NCBI GenBank assembly: GCA_024529925.1
Contig: JAFEUB010001021.1
Location: forward strand, 443,501-507,500
From: Ophthalmolycus amberensis
Lineage: Eukaryota > Chordata > Actinopteri > Perciformes > Zoarcidae
Length of the DNA stretch: 64,000 nucleotides
Direction of reading: 5' to 3'
This document shows, piece after piece, positions 1 through 14,648 of the stretch (positions are counted from its first letter, which is position 1; each line of letters opens with the position of its first letter). A program made the position numbers and the translations under genes. The notes beneath the pieces are model-generated. The model did not search any database, was not told where the DNA came from, and saw only the letters and a list, made by a program, of their open reading frames with translations.

Positions 1-1295
1 GGACACCGTCACAGTCTTTCAGGAAACGATGGAGAAGCTTCACCTACCAGCTAATAAACCTCTTTTATTCAATTATTAAATAAAGTACTTTCAACATTGC
101 CCCCTGTAATGCAAGGGCGGTTCAACCAAAGAAATGCTAATGACATTTAAATTCATTTAAAAAAATAAAAGCGATTTTACAAAATCCTGCAAGCAATGTT
201 GAAATACAGCATGCCGTCAGATTCGACCAGCTGTAGACAATCTGCTGATTGGACGTCGTTACTTTTACAGCATGCTTCTTTACTTTTACAGCACAATGTG
301 GCACTGATCTGGATCATTCAGAAAAGCCGAGACCGGTAGGCATCCCATTCATATATTCACAGCGTCGCCCTCTGGGAGCTTTCAACATGCACTCGGAGCA
401 CTCAGCCCACTGAAGTGCTGCAGCTGGCACCAGAAAGCAAAGCAAAGCAAAGCAAACTAGCTGCCACTCCAAAAGACAGAGAATCACTCCTCCTCTGACC
501 AAAACTCACCACAGCATTTCCAGTCGCATGCCAGGCGGAAAGGACTGTATCGTAAATGTTTGACTGATAATAATGCTGCAGAACAATGACTGAAAACATT
601 TAGAAATTACTATAATTTCAGAAGTGCACCGCTTTCTCTTTTATGAAAAGCACCAGATTGGGTTTCGAAGGCTTCAGATGGAAGCAAGGTTTAACTGGAA
701 ATGGTGGCACGATGCACTTCAGCTGTGAGATGGCCCAAGATAATTTAATGAGGGTAAACCACAGGGTCTGACATGCGTTATGAACATGGTTAGCTGCAGA
801 AAAAAAAAAGAAAAAAGCCTTCTTCTCTAGCAGGCACATGCAAGTCGACTTTGAAAGAGGATTCGCTGCAAAAAATGCGCAGGTTTTACTGGTTTTATGT
901 GCTTTGTACATACAAGAATATTCCTAAAAACCTCAGGAAGATATGACGGAAAGGCATCGCGAACCAGTCACGAAACCTAACTACACCTACTGTCCGTGAA
1001 GTAGTGTCTACAACAGAGGTCAGAAAGTGCAATGCAGATTTGGATTTTCCAGCATCATCCCTTTACAGCATCAAACAGATGGAACAGTATGAGTCGACTG
1101 CGGAAACAAGCGTTACCCTGAGCGTAGCGGTTGGAGTTAGCCCTTTTGGACTCGGCCTGTCCTAGCGGTGCATGAAACCAGCCCCATTGATGTGCAGCCA
1201 GACCTGAAAGCAGTCTGATAAGACTTTCATTTTGTACTGCTGTTGTTGTCACCCCAGTACCTGCACCACCACCCTGAGCCCCCCTCCGTCACTCT

Positions 1296-1316
1296 CACAC
1301 ACACACACACACACAC
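1296..1316 (+). repeat. Short (CA)n tract
   Basis: About ten CA units. A second short CA run lies at about 1449-1467. Both are in the region downstream of the last visible mrpl23 exon. Confidence 0.9.
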
Positions 1317-3032
1317 TAACACACATCCTCTTCCCCTTCCCACTGATCGCTTTGCCCCGTCTCTGGACCTCCCTGCTCTGGCATGACTCCTTCATACCCT
1401 TAGTCAACCCTCCCCCGACCCCCACCCACCGGCCCCGTGTGATCCCCTCACACACACACACACACACTTTTCCCACACACCGTGCACATTTCACACATGC
1501 AGACGCTATCTCTTCCCCCGTTACTGGGGTCCCCCCTGTAAGCCTGAGGAAAATGGCAGTCACGGAACCCCTCTAACGGGAGGCCTCCCTTCAACCACAA
1601 ACAAAGAGCAAGGAATGAGAGAGGGAGAGTATTACTGCTGCAATATTAGCTGATGGAGGGAGCAGGGGAGAGAGGCGGGAGAGGGGAGGATGAGGGTAGA
1701 ACGGGGGGGACCGCGGTGTGAGCATCGACCCACAGAACACTCTCCCACATGTGGAGTCAATTAGGAACAATCTTGTTTTCTACCCACCGCTGCAAAAGAA
1801 AGGAGGGTTTTCTGGGGGCTTTGTGTGAGTGCTTACACAAGAAAGAGAGCGAGGTAGGAAAGAGAGTTGAGCGAGAGAATGTTTTTTTTCAAAAACCTGC
1901 CAGAGAAACAGGCCGGATATTCGGTTTTATATCAAGCCATTTTAAGCAGAAAGAGAGCCTGCATCTGAGCATTTCGACCCACTGCTCACCATCAAATGAG
2001 CGTGACTTCAGAAAACCGCCGTGATTGCGACTACAGAGCGAATGACACTCAAGGAAAAACACAAGTCCTCTGGGACACATGTCACAGATGTGTGTGTGAA
2101 CGTGTGTCGTTCTGCATCCTCACACCTATCACCGTCGTGTGCATCAGGTGAGACAGAAGCATCACTACTGACTCCGCGAGGAATTCCAGACGCACACAAA
2201 ATCACAGGCCACTTCCTTGGTGTCAGAGAAGAGGAAGTCTCCCCGTTCAAAAGATTCATGGCTGCTTCAATTATGTATCCTCTTTCAAATGTCGTGTTTA
2301 GACAATTTTCATTATTCATCCATTTCAAGATTGATGGCTGGGTGGGCGGCGCGGCGTAAACAAGCGTCTACACCGCTGTTGATTTGTCTGGGCGAGATCA
2401 AAACGGCAGGCACCAAAACAAAGGCCCCTTGCTTTTCACGTCTGCATCAAAGGCGCATTAAAACAGTTTGAGGAGGTTTGTTTGATTTCAAAGACTAACA
2501 GACTTCAAACATTTGTCAAGACGTGCAGGGAATGGGCCTTCCTGACCCAACGCTCACCTCAAACACAGGTGTGAAGGCAACAGCTGTGATGCAATGAGGG
2601 AGTCTGGGTGTCCCTTCGAAACACAAACACACACACACAGGCAAGCACGCACACACCAAGTGCACACGATTGCTCACATTCCTTCTATTGCACATGAGCA
2701 CAGAATGGAGAGCTACACCAGATGATAAACATATCTCAATATTTCCTGTAATAAGTCTGGCACGTAACCAAAGACGACCTTTCACCCTCGGGCCCTGAAA
2801 GAACCCAGACTGATGCTTTCTCAAGGGGGCCAGCCAGAGTGTGTGAACCACACAGGAGACAGACGCGAGGTAGGGTGATTTGTGTGAGGATTCCCTCATG
2901 AGAACACTTGAGCAATGGAAGGTGAAGGAACAGCGCTTGTTAAAAATGCTTCACTTTTATCGTTCGTCTGTTCGTACCTGCATTTGTCCGAGAGCTCGCC
3001 TTCAAAAGGCTGCCGGCCCCTGGGGGCTCCGT

Positions 3033-3053
3033 GGGGGGGGGGGGGGGGGGGGG
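3033..3053 (+). repeat. G21 homopolymer
   Basis: An uninterrupted G run of 21 bases. Its exact length is likely to be uncertain in sequencing. Confidence 0.95.
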
Positions 3054-3383
3054 AGAACATCAACTAACCCGTCTCACCTCCCTCACCTGGCAAGTCCCCC
3101 TTTCAAAAATAGCTCATGGCACAAAAGCTGAAGGCTTAAGGCCCCTAAAATGCCCTTTCCCCCTGAGTGTTGTGTTTAATAATGCCGCCCCCACAATAAG
3201 AAAAAAAACACACAGAGGGTTGGGTGTGTTGGAGAGAGAAAGTGATTGTGGAAGGGGGGGGGTCTCCACCTCCCACTGTGTACAGAACAGGAGTCACTGA
3301 GCTGACGCTACTCAAACAACACACCAACCCGAAAAGACTGGGAGTGGGAGGATGAGTGTACGCGTGTGTGTGTGTCTTCTCAC

Positions 3384-4284
3384 CAGCTGAACGTAGGCTA
3401 CTTTATAGTCCGGCTGCTTCACCTTCTGGTTGAGATGATTCCTCTTCTTGTTGGAGCCTGAGAAACACAGAACAGCAGGTATTGCATTTGTTGGTAAACA
3501 GGAATGACTAAACGTGAGCAAATTGTGGTTGTGAGACAGCAGACAGCGGGACAAAGTGACGATGGTGACATTTATGAATATGGTGAGAGTTGGGTTGGCC
3601 AATATACTGTGACGATGATGGAAAAGTGTCAACTGGAGCTTTACTGCTTCTACACTGAGGTAGCTTCTCTAGTTGTTTTGGGTCTCGGTGGATGATGTTG
3701 CAAATGAGTGTGCAGTACTGCTTTAGTGTTTTTTTAAATCTATGAACATTTTTCATGATTACTATCAGAGTTGCAATCAGTCTATTAGACGATGAAATGG
3801 CAAGTACTTTATATTTAAGTACTCATTTGTCATTTTTCAAGCAGAAATGCACATTTGATCGTTCCAGCGTTTGTCCCATCATTAACGGTAACGGAATATT
3901 TTGGGTAGTCGAGTTTTGAACCTTTGGTTGAATAAAACAAGACATTTGATGATGTCATCTAGGACTCTAGGTAACACTGATTTGTCATTGTTTTCTGATG
4001 TCATTAAGCCCAAATGAATAATCAATTAAAAAAAAAAAACACCGCTAGGAAACAATAACTAAATCTAAAAATGGCATCTATTTATCTGTGCAATAATCAC
4101 ATTATGTTTAATTCCTCTTTAATTGTTGTTAATCTCCCTATAGAACAGAGAATACGTTGTGTGTACGTGTGTGGTAAAGCAGAGCGTGATCTTGTTGACT
4201 GCAGGTAAGGAGAGAGGATGATGACATCATCCTCTCTCCTGTCAGACCTCTGCAAGTCTGGAGGACAGGGGACTCTGGGAGCTG

Positions 4285-4344
<60 letters not shown>

Positions 4345-7300
4345 GCTAGGAGTCTGGCTTCAAATAAACTTAAAAGCACTTCACACAGGTGCCTCAATCT
4401 TTACATTACGCTACTATCAACGATGGCTACCGACCGCAGCATCAAACGTTTCATCTCTGCCTCAGAACTCGGATCTCAAAGAGACGCTGGTGGTCAAGTC
4501 AACTCTCCGTGTGACTGCATCGCCATGGGAACAGTTTATGACACGAATAACAAGGGAACCATACCGATGTAATGAGTCATTTGTGTGTGTCTGTGTGTCG
4601 TATATATATGTAGCTGGTAATCACTAGTCAGGCAGCCCAAATGCTCAGGGAAAGCCCTGAGCATTGGGCTGTAAACCCCCCCCCCCCCCCCCCCCTGGCT
4701 AACAGGAGGCCCATGTGTGGGTGGGAGACAAAGGTAACGAAGAGTGTGTGTGTCTGTGTGTTCCTGATTTCTGAGGGAATCCACAGGGAACTGCTATAAC
4801 CTTTGAACGAGCAAGGTAGGACACTGACCTGTCCCTCCACAAACACACGAGAGACACACACACACACACACACTCAGAAGTAGAAGCGTTTCTCTTCATT
4901 CACATGACGGGCCTTTCCCAACGCATACAGACACACAGACAGAGCTTTCATGCAACACTCGCAAACGCAAGCACAATTTCTCCCACTTTGAGATTGCGGT
5001 TTGGCAGCCGGCTATCGCATTACAAATCCCAGGCCGGAGGGGTAACCATGGCAACTCCTTCCAAAATACCCCTGCCGCCCATGGAGGGAAGAAAGGGTCG
5101 TTTGCGTTCCTCCGCTCTCCTCCGCCCGCTGCCGTCTTTGTGCTGCCAGTGGAGTGGAACTCCTGACGCAGACAGGGATACCTTCTCTGACGCACCTCTG
5201 GAGCACCGGGGGCCCCGAGCCGCCCTTTCTTCTCCGTCCCCCCACAGTTCACTGCTTTCCTTTTCCCCTCGCTTTTAATGACACAACTGTAATAAACAGC
5301 GTCGACGGGTCCTCCGAACCGTAGGCTACGCTAAGCTAGGTGCCTCTCTCTCGTCCTCCCTCCTCCAGAGGTAGAGGGGGCTCCTCGTGGCCCTTCAGGC
5401 GCAGCACAGAAGGAGCTGTTGTGCCTATTCTTCTCAGCACGTCCGTCAACGCCTCTCCAACATCAAGCCACCTATATGTCCTCTACTTCTGTTCTCCCAT
5501 GAACTTACAAAAATCTTACGACTAGAGGGACCCTAAAATCAGTCTATGCCAACGTAAGCGGTTTCCTCGCCCAATAAAAAGTACAGAGGAATATTAAGTC
5601 AATGATATAACACTGTGGCTCTGTGATCATCCTTGACAAGGGGGCAGGAGGGGAGGGGGGGGGGCACTTAGAGCCCTGAAGCTGCAAGTGAATGGTACGT
5701 GTTTGTGTGGAGGGAGCGTGGAGTGTCCTGGGACAGCTGGAGGCTGGAATGCTGCTGCAGCAGATTGTCCGATAAGCAGCTGTGTGTGTTCGGGGGAAAG
5801 GAGAGTCAGGCACGCTAACAACTACCGCAGCTAGCCGCTGGAAAACACTCCCGCTGCTGCACGTCAATGGGAAGACCGAGGCAATTGCAATTGTATTCAG
5901 CAATACTTTTGAGAGATAATAAGTGTCACTGAGCATTCGGATGGATCGTGATCGGGGGATTATGCTGCTGGAGTAGTTTGAGATGTTTGACTCGATGCTT
6001 CTATTTTCTACTGTGAAGCGTTCGCTGGAATCGGCTGTAAAATGAATGAAAGTTGACCACAGATACTTATAACTTCTGACAGCCAACATTCAAGGCTACA
6101 AATAGTGAATGTTTGATACTTCAAAGACACATTTTAAATAAAGACGGGACTGTACGCATTGACAAACACTTATTTAACAGTATATTTTCAATATTGGGCG
6201 GTGGGGAGTCGTCTAGTATAACTGTATAAAATAGTTTTATATCAAATTCCAACAGAATTTGATATCGATGTCGGATAATAATTTGTTATTGCCAGAAATT
6301 GCTTGAAAGTTACCTTTCTTTTGATTAAATTATCAAATCAACTATTCATATACATCACAGTGTTTGCTGAGGCAGTTTAGTTCACGGTGGAAGTTCAGAG
6401 CTCAGCACACGGAGACTGTGTGTTTGTGTGTGTGTGTGTGTGTGTTTGTGTGTGTTTGTGTGTGTGTGCATACACCCCTTGCTCGATTTACTCACAACAG
6501 CTGCAGTACAACTTTAGGATTTTAATTTGGATGAAATATTTGCGGCTTGGTATTGCATACCATGAATCAAGTGTTTTCACCACCGCCTTAACGCCCTCTC
6601 TCAGCAGTTTGGACGGGCTCCACGTCCCTACATAGACGTACAGTTATGATGTGTGTAATGATCTTCCAACCCCGAGCTTTCATAGTCATGACTCATGCAA
6701 TAACGCCTGCGTGTATTGTTTTTGTTATTCTCCAGTCGTCTCAATGTGATGCAACAAATAAAATACATTCTGTACCGGAAAACAAAGATAAAGCCAAACC
6801 CATGTGATAGCACAGACCTCTCCAGTTAATTCACCCACGGGTTGGAGTTATCACTTCAGGCCTGAAGAACCAAAACATTTGCTGCATACAATTGGCCTTA
6901 CAGGGATACGTACAAGATAAATAAAAAAAGTAGCAATATGTAATTACTCCGGCACTTCACTTCCTAATCTCCATTTCATGTCAAAGAATAATTGTTCTCC
7001 TTTGATGGTGTTAGACATATTGGCATCCAGATCCTGGATTGGTGGCAATACAACGGGATTAAATTAGACAAAATACAATTTGGACTTGGCCCTCACTCGG
7101 GTCACAGGTCGGGTCTCAGTTTATTAAGACCTGTGAGCTATGTCCAATAGTACTTTTAGTCTATGAGAAATAATGTCATGGAGGTAGTGTCAACCACTCC
7201 GAGTTCTGTAAATGTAATGGCTTTCTGCATGTGCAAAGCAGTGAGGACACTCACCAAACTGTATCCTGGTGCGGACTGCTCCTACGGGGACATTATAGAT

Positions 7301-10300
7301 CTTCTCCAGGTAGTTCTTTACGTCACACTTGGTCATTCTGTCCAGACATGCACAGAGAAGAGAAAGAACACAAAAAAAGGAGACCAGGAGTTAAACAAGG
7401 CACCCAGCATCGGTGTTTGCACGCGGACTGATTTGAGTGAGTGTAAGGTTACAATGCTGGATCACTGTCCAGCAAATAACACCACATTCACTTAGTTGCC
7501 ACCTACATAGGAATGATACAGCCTATTTCCACCCTGCATTCCCATAAGCTCTGCCGTTATATTACCTACTGTAACTGACAGGACGCTCCCCTACGGTATA
7601 GACCCATATTCAGCTTTTATTCTCTGGACCATAAAGTGGAGAGAAGAGAAATGTGAGTGTCAGTGTTCATCCAATTAGCCGTCTGCATGTATTGATCGCG
7701 CCCGGTGAAACCCTACACAGGAAGTGGACCTGGCACCAACTGATCCGGCGGGCCAGCCCAGCCAGAGCTCGCCCACTGGGCAGCATTCGGAATGGATTGC
7801 TCTGAACAGAGGAAGAAAGGCTTTTAACTGCTAATCAATCGAGCCAATTGGATTAGCCTGGTGGAGAGCACTTCCCAAATGCGTCTGACAAAGTGCTTAA
7901 TAGCGACGCTGTGGTCTGACATGAGTGCCTCGGATATGGCGTCTTCTATCACCTCATTCGTTTCTTTGATAGAACAGAATAATGTAATATTCTCTATTTT
8001 TGTTCGGGAGGGAGGGAACAGCACAACACATTGAGCTGCTGTAACAATATTAGGTGAAGCAAACATTTGCGTGACAAAATCCCATCTGTGAACACAAAGA
8101 CTCTTTGTACCTGAGAATGATGTAATATGTGTTTCCATGCCGTACAAACAGCTTCGTTGTGCTCTATAATACGATAAATGTTGGCAAAGCTTCCACTGAT
8201 GTAGACCTGGAACTCTTCCATTTGACCTGCTGCGTCGTGTTTATCAAGCAAGCTCGGCATACATTTACCATACTTGATTGACTATTTCCACAGTTGATGT
8301 CACCATTACAGAAGCAGGGTGGTTTGATGCGGTGACTCTTGAGTGTGATCCGGTTTTTCTACCAAACACCACCTTCAGGCAGCTTCCTTTGAGAGACAAG
8401 ACCACTAAGCAGTCAATAAGCTCTGCCTCTCAGACCCAGTTCTGGTCTAGGACTACTGGCGGCGTTAGGGGGAGGGAGTTGCTGCATCACTGTGTGAAGA
8501 AAGCTGTAAACCAACTTGTTAACGTCCCGTTAGAACTATTTTGCTCCCTTTACCCAGTCGAGAAGAGAGAAATGTGTTTCTGATGCGGCATGCAGATGCG
8601 CCTTTCTGGTCCATTTGCACCCGCCTCCCCCCATAACCCCACATCTCACAGTGTGCGTGTGTGTGCGCTGGAGGGAAGTGAAGCAGAGCAGCCAGACCGG
8701 GGGTACTTGAGGTCAAGGGAGGAAGAAAGAGAGAGAGCGAGAGCGAGAGAGCGAGAGAGAGAGAGAGAGAGAGAGAGATATTGCGCTGAGAGACAGCTTT
8801 CCCTAGAAAGCAGGGGCGAGGAACTGGAGGAAAGGAAAGTGGCTCGGGGACTGCGAAGTCTCGTCTGGATCATTAGCAGAGGAAACACTGATCCTGATTA
8901 ATGGGGAGAATCTAAATCCTGCTGCTTTCAACACTCAAATGATCCAGTCACCAGAAACGCAGAGATGTATGAAATATACACTAGCATGGTAGAGTTACTC
9001 TGCACAAGATGCCTGTGCATGTATTGCACATATATGCTTAATGAACTAGCGTTAGCTGCAAATACACGACACAAAGATAAATGATCATTTATCTATATCA
9101 GTAGTAAGTGAAATACAAAATGCAACAAACATACATACATACATACCGGCTAATAATTTATATAGAACACTATATTTAGAGATTAACTATGAATACATCC
9201 CCACACACACACACACACAGAACACTAGATTGAGAGGGGTTACATTAGATTTTTCTCTGACCCGAGTCAATACATGACTCCCATTTCAGCTGAAACTGTA
9301 ATCCAGTCCCAGACAAAGCCCTGGGGTGAAAGTTGATGAGAAGATGTCAAGTTAAGAGGGTACATAAGCAAGACTAAACTTAGACAAAGGGAGTGGTGTC
9401 TCCAGTAGTGATGCAGGCAGCATCTGATCATCATCCCAGTATAAACACCCATCTTTCTCCACAAGCTAACCTTTCACACCTCTGTCTCACAGGAAGTATG
9501 AAAACCTCCCTCTAGCAACTGCCAGGGCTAAAAAGGCATCGTTCCTCAGCAACCAGTGTGTATATTTACACACATACGCACGCGCTACAAAGATCCCTCG
9601 CCCCCAAGATGATGAAAGAACTCCGAAAGCAAAACCTAGAAGGGCATCCGACGACGGATTAGGTTCAATTACGGTACGTTGTTGCCGAGCAGGTCTAAAA
9701 CAAGAACATCATTGTTAGGAAACAATTCAAAAAGTGATATTGTTCTGCATTGTTCAGGGGGAGGTGTCAAAGGGAGACGTAAGACCTAAGTCTGATACCA
9801 AGTAGTGCTCAAAGCAGGAGGTCTCTGAAGGGATGCAGGCACAGATGAAGGAACAGGGTAAACCCGATGCCTTCGCTCCGCCCCGCTGTGACATAGCGGT
9901 TTGTGTGCGACAATATAGCAGATTTGTGAATCTGCAGATTAAGCCGCACACCTCGATCAGCTGCTCTCAAATGTGATCCCCCCCCTCTGCAGTGACTCCA
10001 CATGCTCCTGAATATCTCCCATTCTGAAATGTGTGGGCTAAACTCGCACTGAGCCAAGGAGATTGTGAGTATCAGTTCCAGTCATTGAAAGTCCATTTAC
10101 ACCTGTGCACATGAGAGAAGTAGGTGAAAGGGCACCGTTGAAAACGTGCATGACAGGACAGAGGCGGCTTTGACCATGTTTGACAATAAGGATAGTGAAT
10201 GTGTTCTGAGAGCTCAGAGGCTACTGCATGCCACTTGTCTTTTAATGCGCTGGTGCTAAAAGAACATCTGCCCAGTGAATGGGTGGCGTCTCTCTTGTAC

Positions 10301-13300
10301 ATAAAGGATGCCCTATACGTCCACCCACTCACAAATAACACACAATATGGACTGAAAACACTAAAGTCAAGCAGATCTGGATTGTTTTAGGCTGAATAAT
10401 ATTTGCTCTTTGGTATTTGAAGGTCCTCAACACAATTTTAAACAACAACCTCTTATTTACTTGAATATAGATTCAAATACGTATAGATAGATAAAAAGGT
10501 ATGGAATATACATAGTATATATATCTATATGTATGGAGTATATCACTCTAATGTGCATGTACTGTTTGACTCAATGGATTGCAAATGCCAAAATATTTCT
10601 CAATGTTTCAATAACTAAAAGTATTGGATTTGAGTTTAGAACAGACTCAACATTGTATTTCATCAATGTTACTACTCACAAGTTCATGAAAAAAAAAGGT
10701 ACAAAACTGGAAAGTAAATGATTGTGACCTAAACAAGTTGATAAAATCCACAAAAAGGAGAAACGGTCAGTCAATTGTGACATTTTCGTATTTGCAAAAT
10801 ACTTACCGTAAACTATGGCGATTTTTCACATAAAAGGTTCAATGTCTTATATTTGGTAACGTTATCAAATGTGTATGGATGGTACAAACATGTCAGCACG
10901 GTTGCTGTACTCAGTATATGACCCAGAATAACACAACATGTAGCATGGGAGGACATACCGACGTAGACCCTTTTCTCAGGTTAACAACAAACAGTTGGTT
11001 TAGCGGTGGGAAAGTGGGTAACTGAAGAAAAAAAAAACGTTATGTGAAAAACTTTGGAAATCTGGCAGTTTCATCTCGGTCATCATGGTGAGTCACGCTT
11101 CAAAAATGGAGTGTGTACTCTGCTGTGTAAACTGAATGCCGTGCCACAGTCCTTGTAAATTAGCAAACACTATAACAACATTTGATCCAAAGAATGCTGT
11201 TGACATGTCCTCCTTGTTCTAAGCTGAACGTTACTTTGTCTAGGGATGATTCAGTGACCATTGGTGCTTCTTGTGGCGACCATGAATCCTCCTCGGAAAG
11301 GTTGCTTGTTTTTGCTACTTGACTTGGCAAACCACTGAAACGCTTTTAATGTGGTTCCTTGTTTGATAGAAACTGGGCTGCATCTACATTTGGGCTTTTT
11401 ATGGGGCCTTTTTTCGGTCGGCAGATCGACTTGAAGCATTGCAAGGGAATGGAAAAGAAGAGGATGCAGCCACACAGAGGTGATGCAGGGCTGCAGGCTG
11501 CAGGCGCTTACTGCAGTTTAGCGGAGCCTCAACCCTTCAACACGTCATCAACTATGTGGCCTCTTTTTTTCTCCATGCAATTTGCCTCACGTTACCCCGA
11601 AAAATCCTTCAAGTGACTGCCAAACCGCCATCAAGCTTGACATAGATGTTATTTTTATAATTTGCTGGCAGCATTTTCTGTTTGAATTGCCATTGTATCA
11701 GCTAATACAGCAGCATGATGTAATGGTTTAAGAGAAATATATGATGACGTACACGCCAAACAGGAAAAATGCATCAGCAGATAGGAACAGCGAACAACGG
11801 TAACGACTTTAAAAGAGCAGGAGCATTCCTCAGTAACAAACAGATGAATTGTCCCTCTGATATGTTAACGCTGTGTGTTCTAATAACCCTCTTAGACTAA
11901 TGTGGAACCTTTATTAACACACCACACAACAAACATCTAAGGTACACCAACCAGTCTACACACACACACACGCACAACATCAAAGTACATTGTGTCAGAG
12001 CGGCTTAGTGGTGAGAATGAAACAGGAGAGTTGTTTTCTGCGCAGATGAAAGGCAAAAGAAAGCCGCTCCTTATTGTCAGCCTGCCCCATTGTCGGGTTT
12101 GGGTCGAGATACGCACACTCTACTTTAACGCTCCCGTCTGCAGAGACAATGCATGCACAGAAGTTGCTCAACACTAAGTATCAAGATCATAATAGCATAC
12201 TTTGTTTAGAGGGAAAGCCATTAAGGAACCTGAGACTTAGGGAGAGAGGAGACAGTTGAGAAGTTGAGAGGACGAGAGCAGCGTGTGATGGATTCGATTT
12301 ATTGTTCGGGTTTTGGTCCGACAATGGAAGAGAAGTAGATCAAAGAGCGGGTCACCAGACGTCACTTCACTACTTACAGAGAGACAGGTCATTAAAGCGT
12401 CGACAGTTAGTTACACTCTTCTGCTGGCTCGCTGAACGACTTCCTATGACATCAACCAAGTTTAATTAGCGGGAAAAATAACCCAGTTTCCAACTTGAGC
12501 CCGGGCTTGACGAATTGGAACGGGGCGAGCAGTAACATAGTGATGGCCGTGGCGATCATAACACTGTTGGATCCAACAGGTGGAGAGACGACGGCACACT
12601 GTTGTGCAGCGGGGTCATTTAGTTCACGTCCGACTACGGTGAGAAACCGCAGCACGGTCTGGGTTTCGTAGTTATTCGACAGCATAGTAGCATGAAATGT
12701 GACCGAGCAGTCGGCCGAACACAACGTTCAGCGTGTTCTTTTCTTTGTGTGTGTCGGCACAAGAGGTGTGTGCGTGTGTGTGTGTGCGTGTGTGTGTGTG
12801 GGTGTAAACCCAGAAACTTGATGATGTTCCTTCAAGAGCGGAGAGGGAATACTAACATAGCACAAAAGGGTCGAGAACAATCAAAAAGACAAACAAGTAT
12901 GCCCCTCCAGCAGGTAGAAAGAGAAGTATGAGAGAACACAGTCCAGGTGTCTCAAAAGGTGTGCCAAAGAGGGATTGGTTTTGGATGCGTTGCAAAGTGT
13001 TTTAAGAAAAAGCACAATAAACAGCAGAGCCCCGGGTGGGACAGAGAGAGACATGCGCAGATGAGCGATACCGCAAACAAGCATGAAAACTAAAGAAAGA
13101 GAAAGAGAGAGAGAGAGAGAGCGAGCGAGAGCGAGAGAGAGAGCGAGAGAGAGAGGCCGACAACCATTTATATCTAGCTCCCAGGTGTCAACGAGATAAA
13201 GGCCACTACGTGTTATTATAATCATTATTAACAGCTGCTCGGTAATACAACTTTTTCCGCGCCAACGCCGCCTACCCTCGAGAGTCATAACTATAACAGC

Positions 13301-14613
13301 TCATCAATACGCCGGGAGTGGGAGTGATATTTGCTTTGTGTCACCGTCTCTCCATCAGTGTCCATTTACTTCGTTGTGTGTACGAAAAAGCATAAAAAAA
13401 ATAACAGCGTTTCAAGTGCACACCGAGGCCCCAGCAGCATATCAATCAGCCATGCACCTCTCCCAGGCATCAAAGACTGCGAGGAAAGAACCCTTACACA
13501 CCCTTATAAACACACACGCACCCTGCACTTACCCCACTTTTGTGCATATATACACACACACACCATTTTCACAAACTGACTAACCCACACTGACAAGCGC
13601 GTGCGCACACACACTCACAATTACATAAGCACCCTAGGAGTTTGGCAGAGAGGAGGCAAGAATCAGAGTGGGAGGCCAGGCACCTGGATGAACAGATTAT
13701 GGTCTAAACCCCACCAGAGACACACAGATGATCTGCCTCAAACTTCCAATTTCTCCTCCCAGTGTGGGCTCTGGCGGCTCTCATCACCTGAGGAGCAGTG
13801 CTAACCTCGGTGACCTAGTCGAAATCAGCTCATCGCTGCCAAGTAACGGCCTCCTGTTGAGTTGCATGACAGAATGTGTTCATTTCTTTAACGAAAAAAC
13901 TATGACTAAATGTGTTCGTCAACCAAAATGACAAAGCTTTTACTCATAATGCGTTATCCCGCTGGGAGTAGCCAAAGATGTGTAGGCGTTGGTCATAAAA
14001 GGGATGGGCTTGAATACTCGGGCCGGCTACGGTGTTTAAATGATGCTCAATTGGTAGTAAGAACTTATCCCCCGCACCATGACACCACCAGCAGCCTGAA
14101 CCGTTTGTTACAATGCAGGATGGGTCCATGCTTTGTTGTTTACGCCGTATTCTGACCCTACCGAAAGCCAGTGCCCATTGTAGCCTCGTTTTCCTGATGT
14201 TAACGAGTGGTTATTTGAGTTACTCGCCTTTCTATCTGCTCCAACCAGTCTGGCTATTCTCCTCTGACATTTGCCATAAACAAGGCGTTTTTGCCCAGAC
14301 AACTACCGGTTGCTGCATATTTTCTTTTTTTTCGGACTATTCTTTGTAAACCTTCGAGGTGGTTGTGCGTGAAGATCCCAGTTGATCGGCAGCTTTTCAA
14401 ATACTCAAACCAGCACGTCTGGCACCGACAAACCATGCCAAGTTCAAAGTCACTTAAAACGTCTTTCTTCCCCGTTCTGATGCTTGACTTGAACTCCAGC
14501 AGATCGTCTTGACCGTGTCTACACGCCTAAATGCATTGAGTTGTTGCCACCCGATCAGCTGATTCGATATTTGCAGTAACAAGCAGTAGAACAGGTGTAC
14601 CTAATAAAGTGGT

Positions 14614-14648
<35 letters not shown>

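Larger units (their letters stand above)
1..3383. other. No recognised exon; mrpl23 3' intron
   Basis: The stretch probably belongs to the last mrpl23 intron. It contains short CA tracts and a G21 run. ORFs here are low-complexity or lack codon-like character. I searched for the expected GQTFxFPDLFP-type continuation of mrpl23 and did not find it. Confidence 0.5.

Noticed and set aside
4289..4627. ORF beginning with a long Val-Cys repeat
   Set aside because: It is a translation of the (GT)27 tract; the rest has no codon-like character or splice context. The same holds for VCVC/THTH ORFs at other microsatellites.
8590..8901. Arg/Glu-rich ORF over the GA tract
   Set aside because: A product of the (GA)n microsatellite; there are no conserved flanks.
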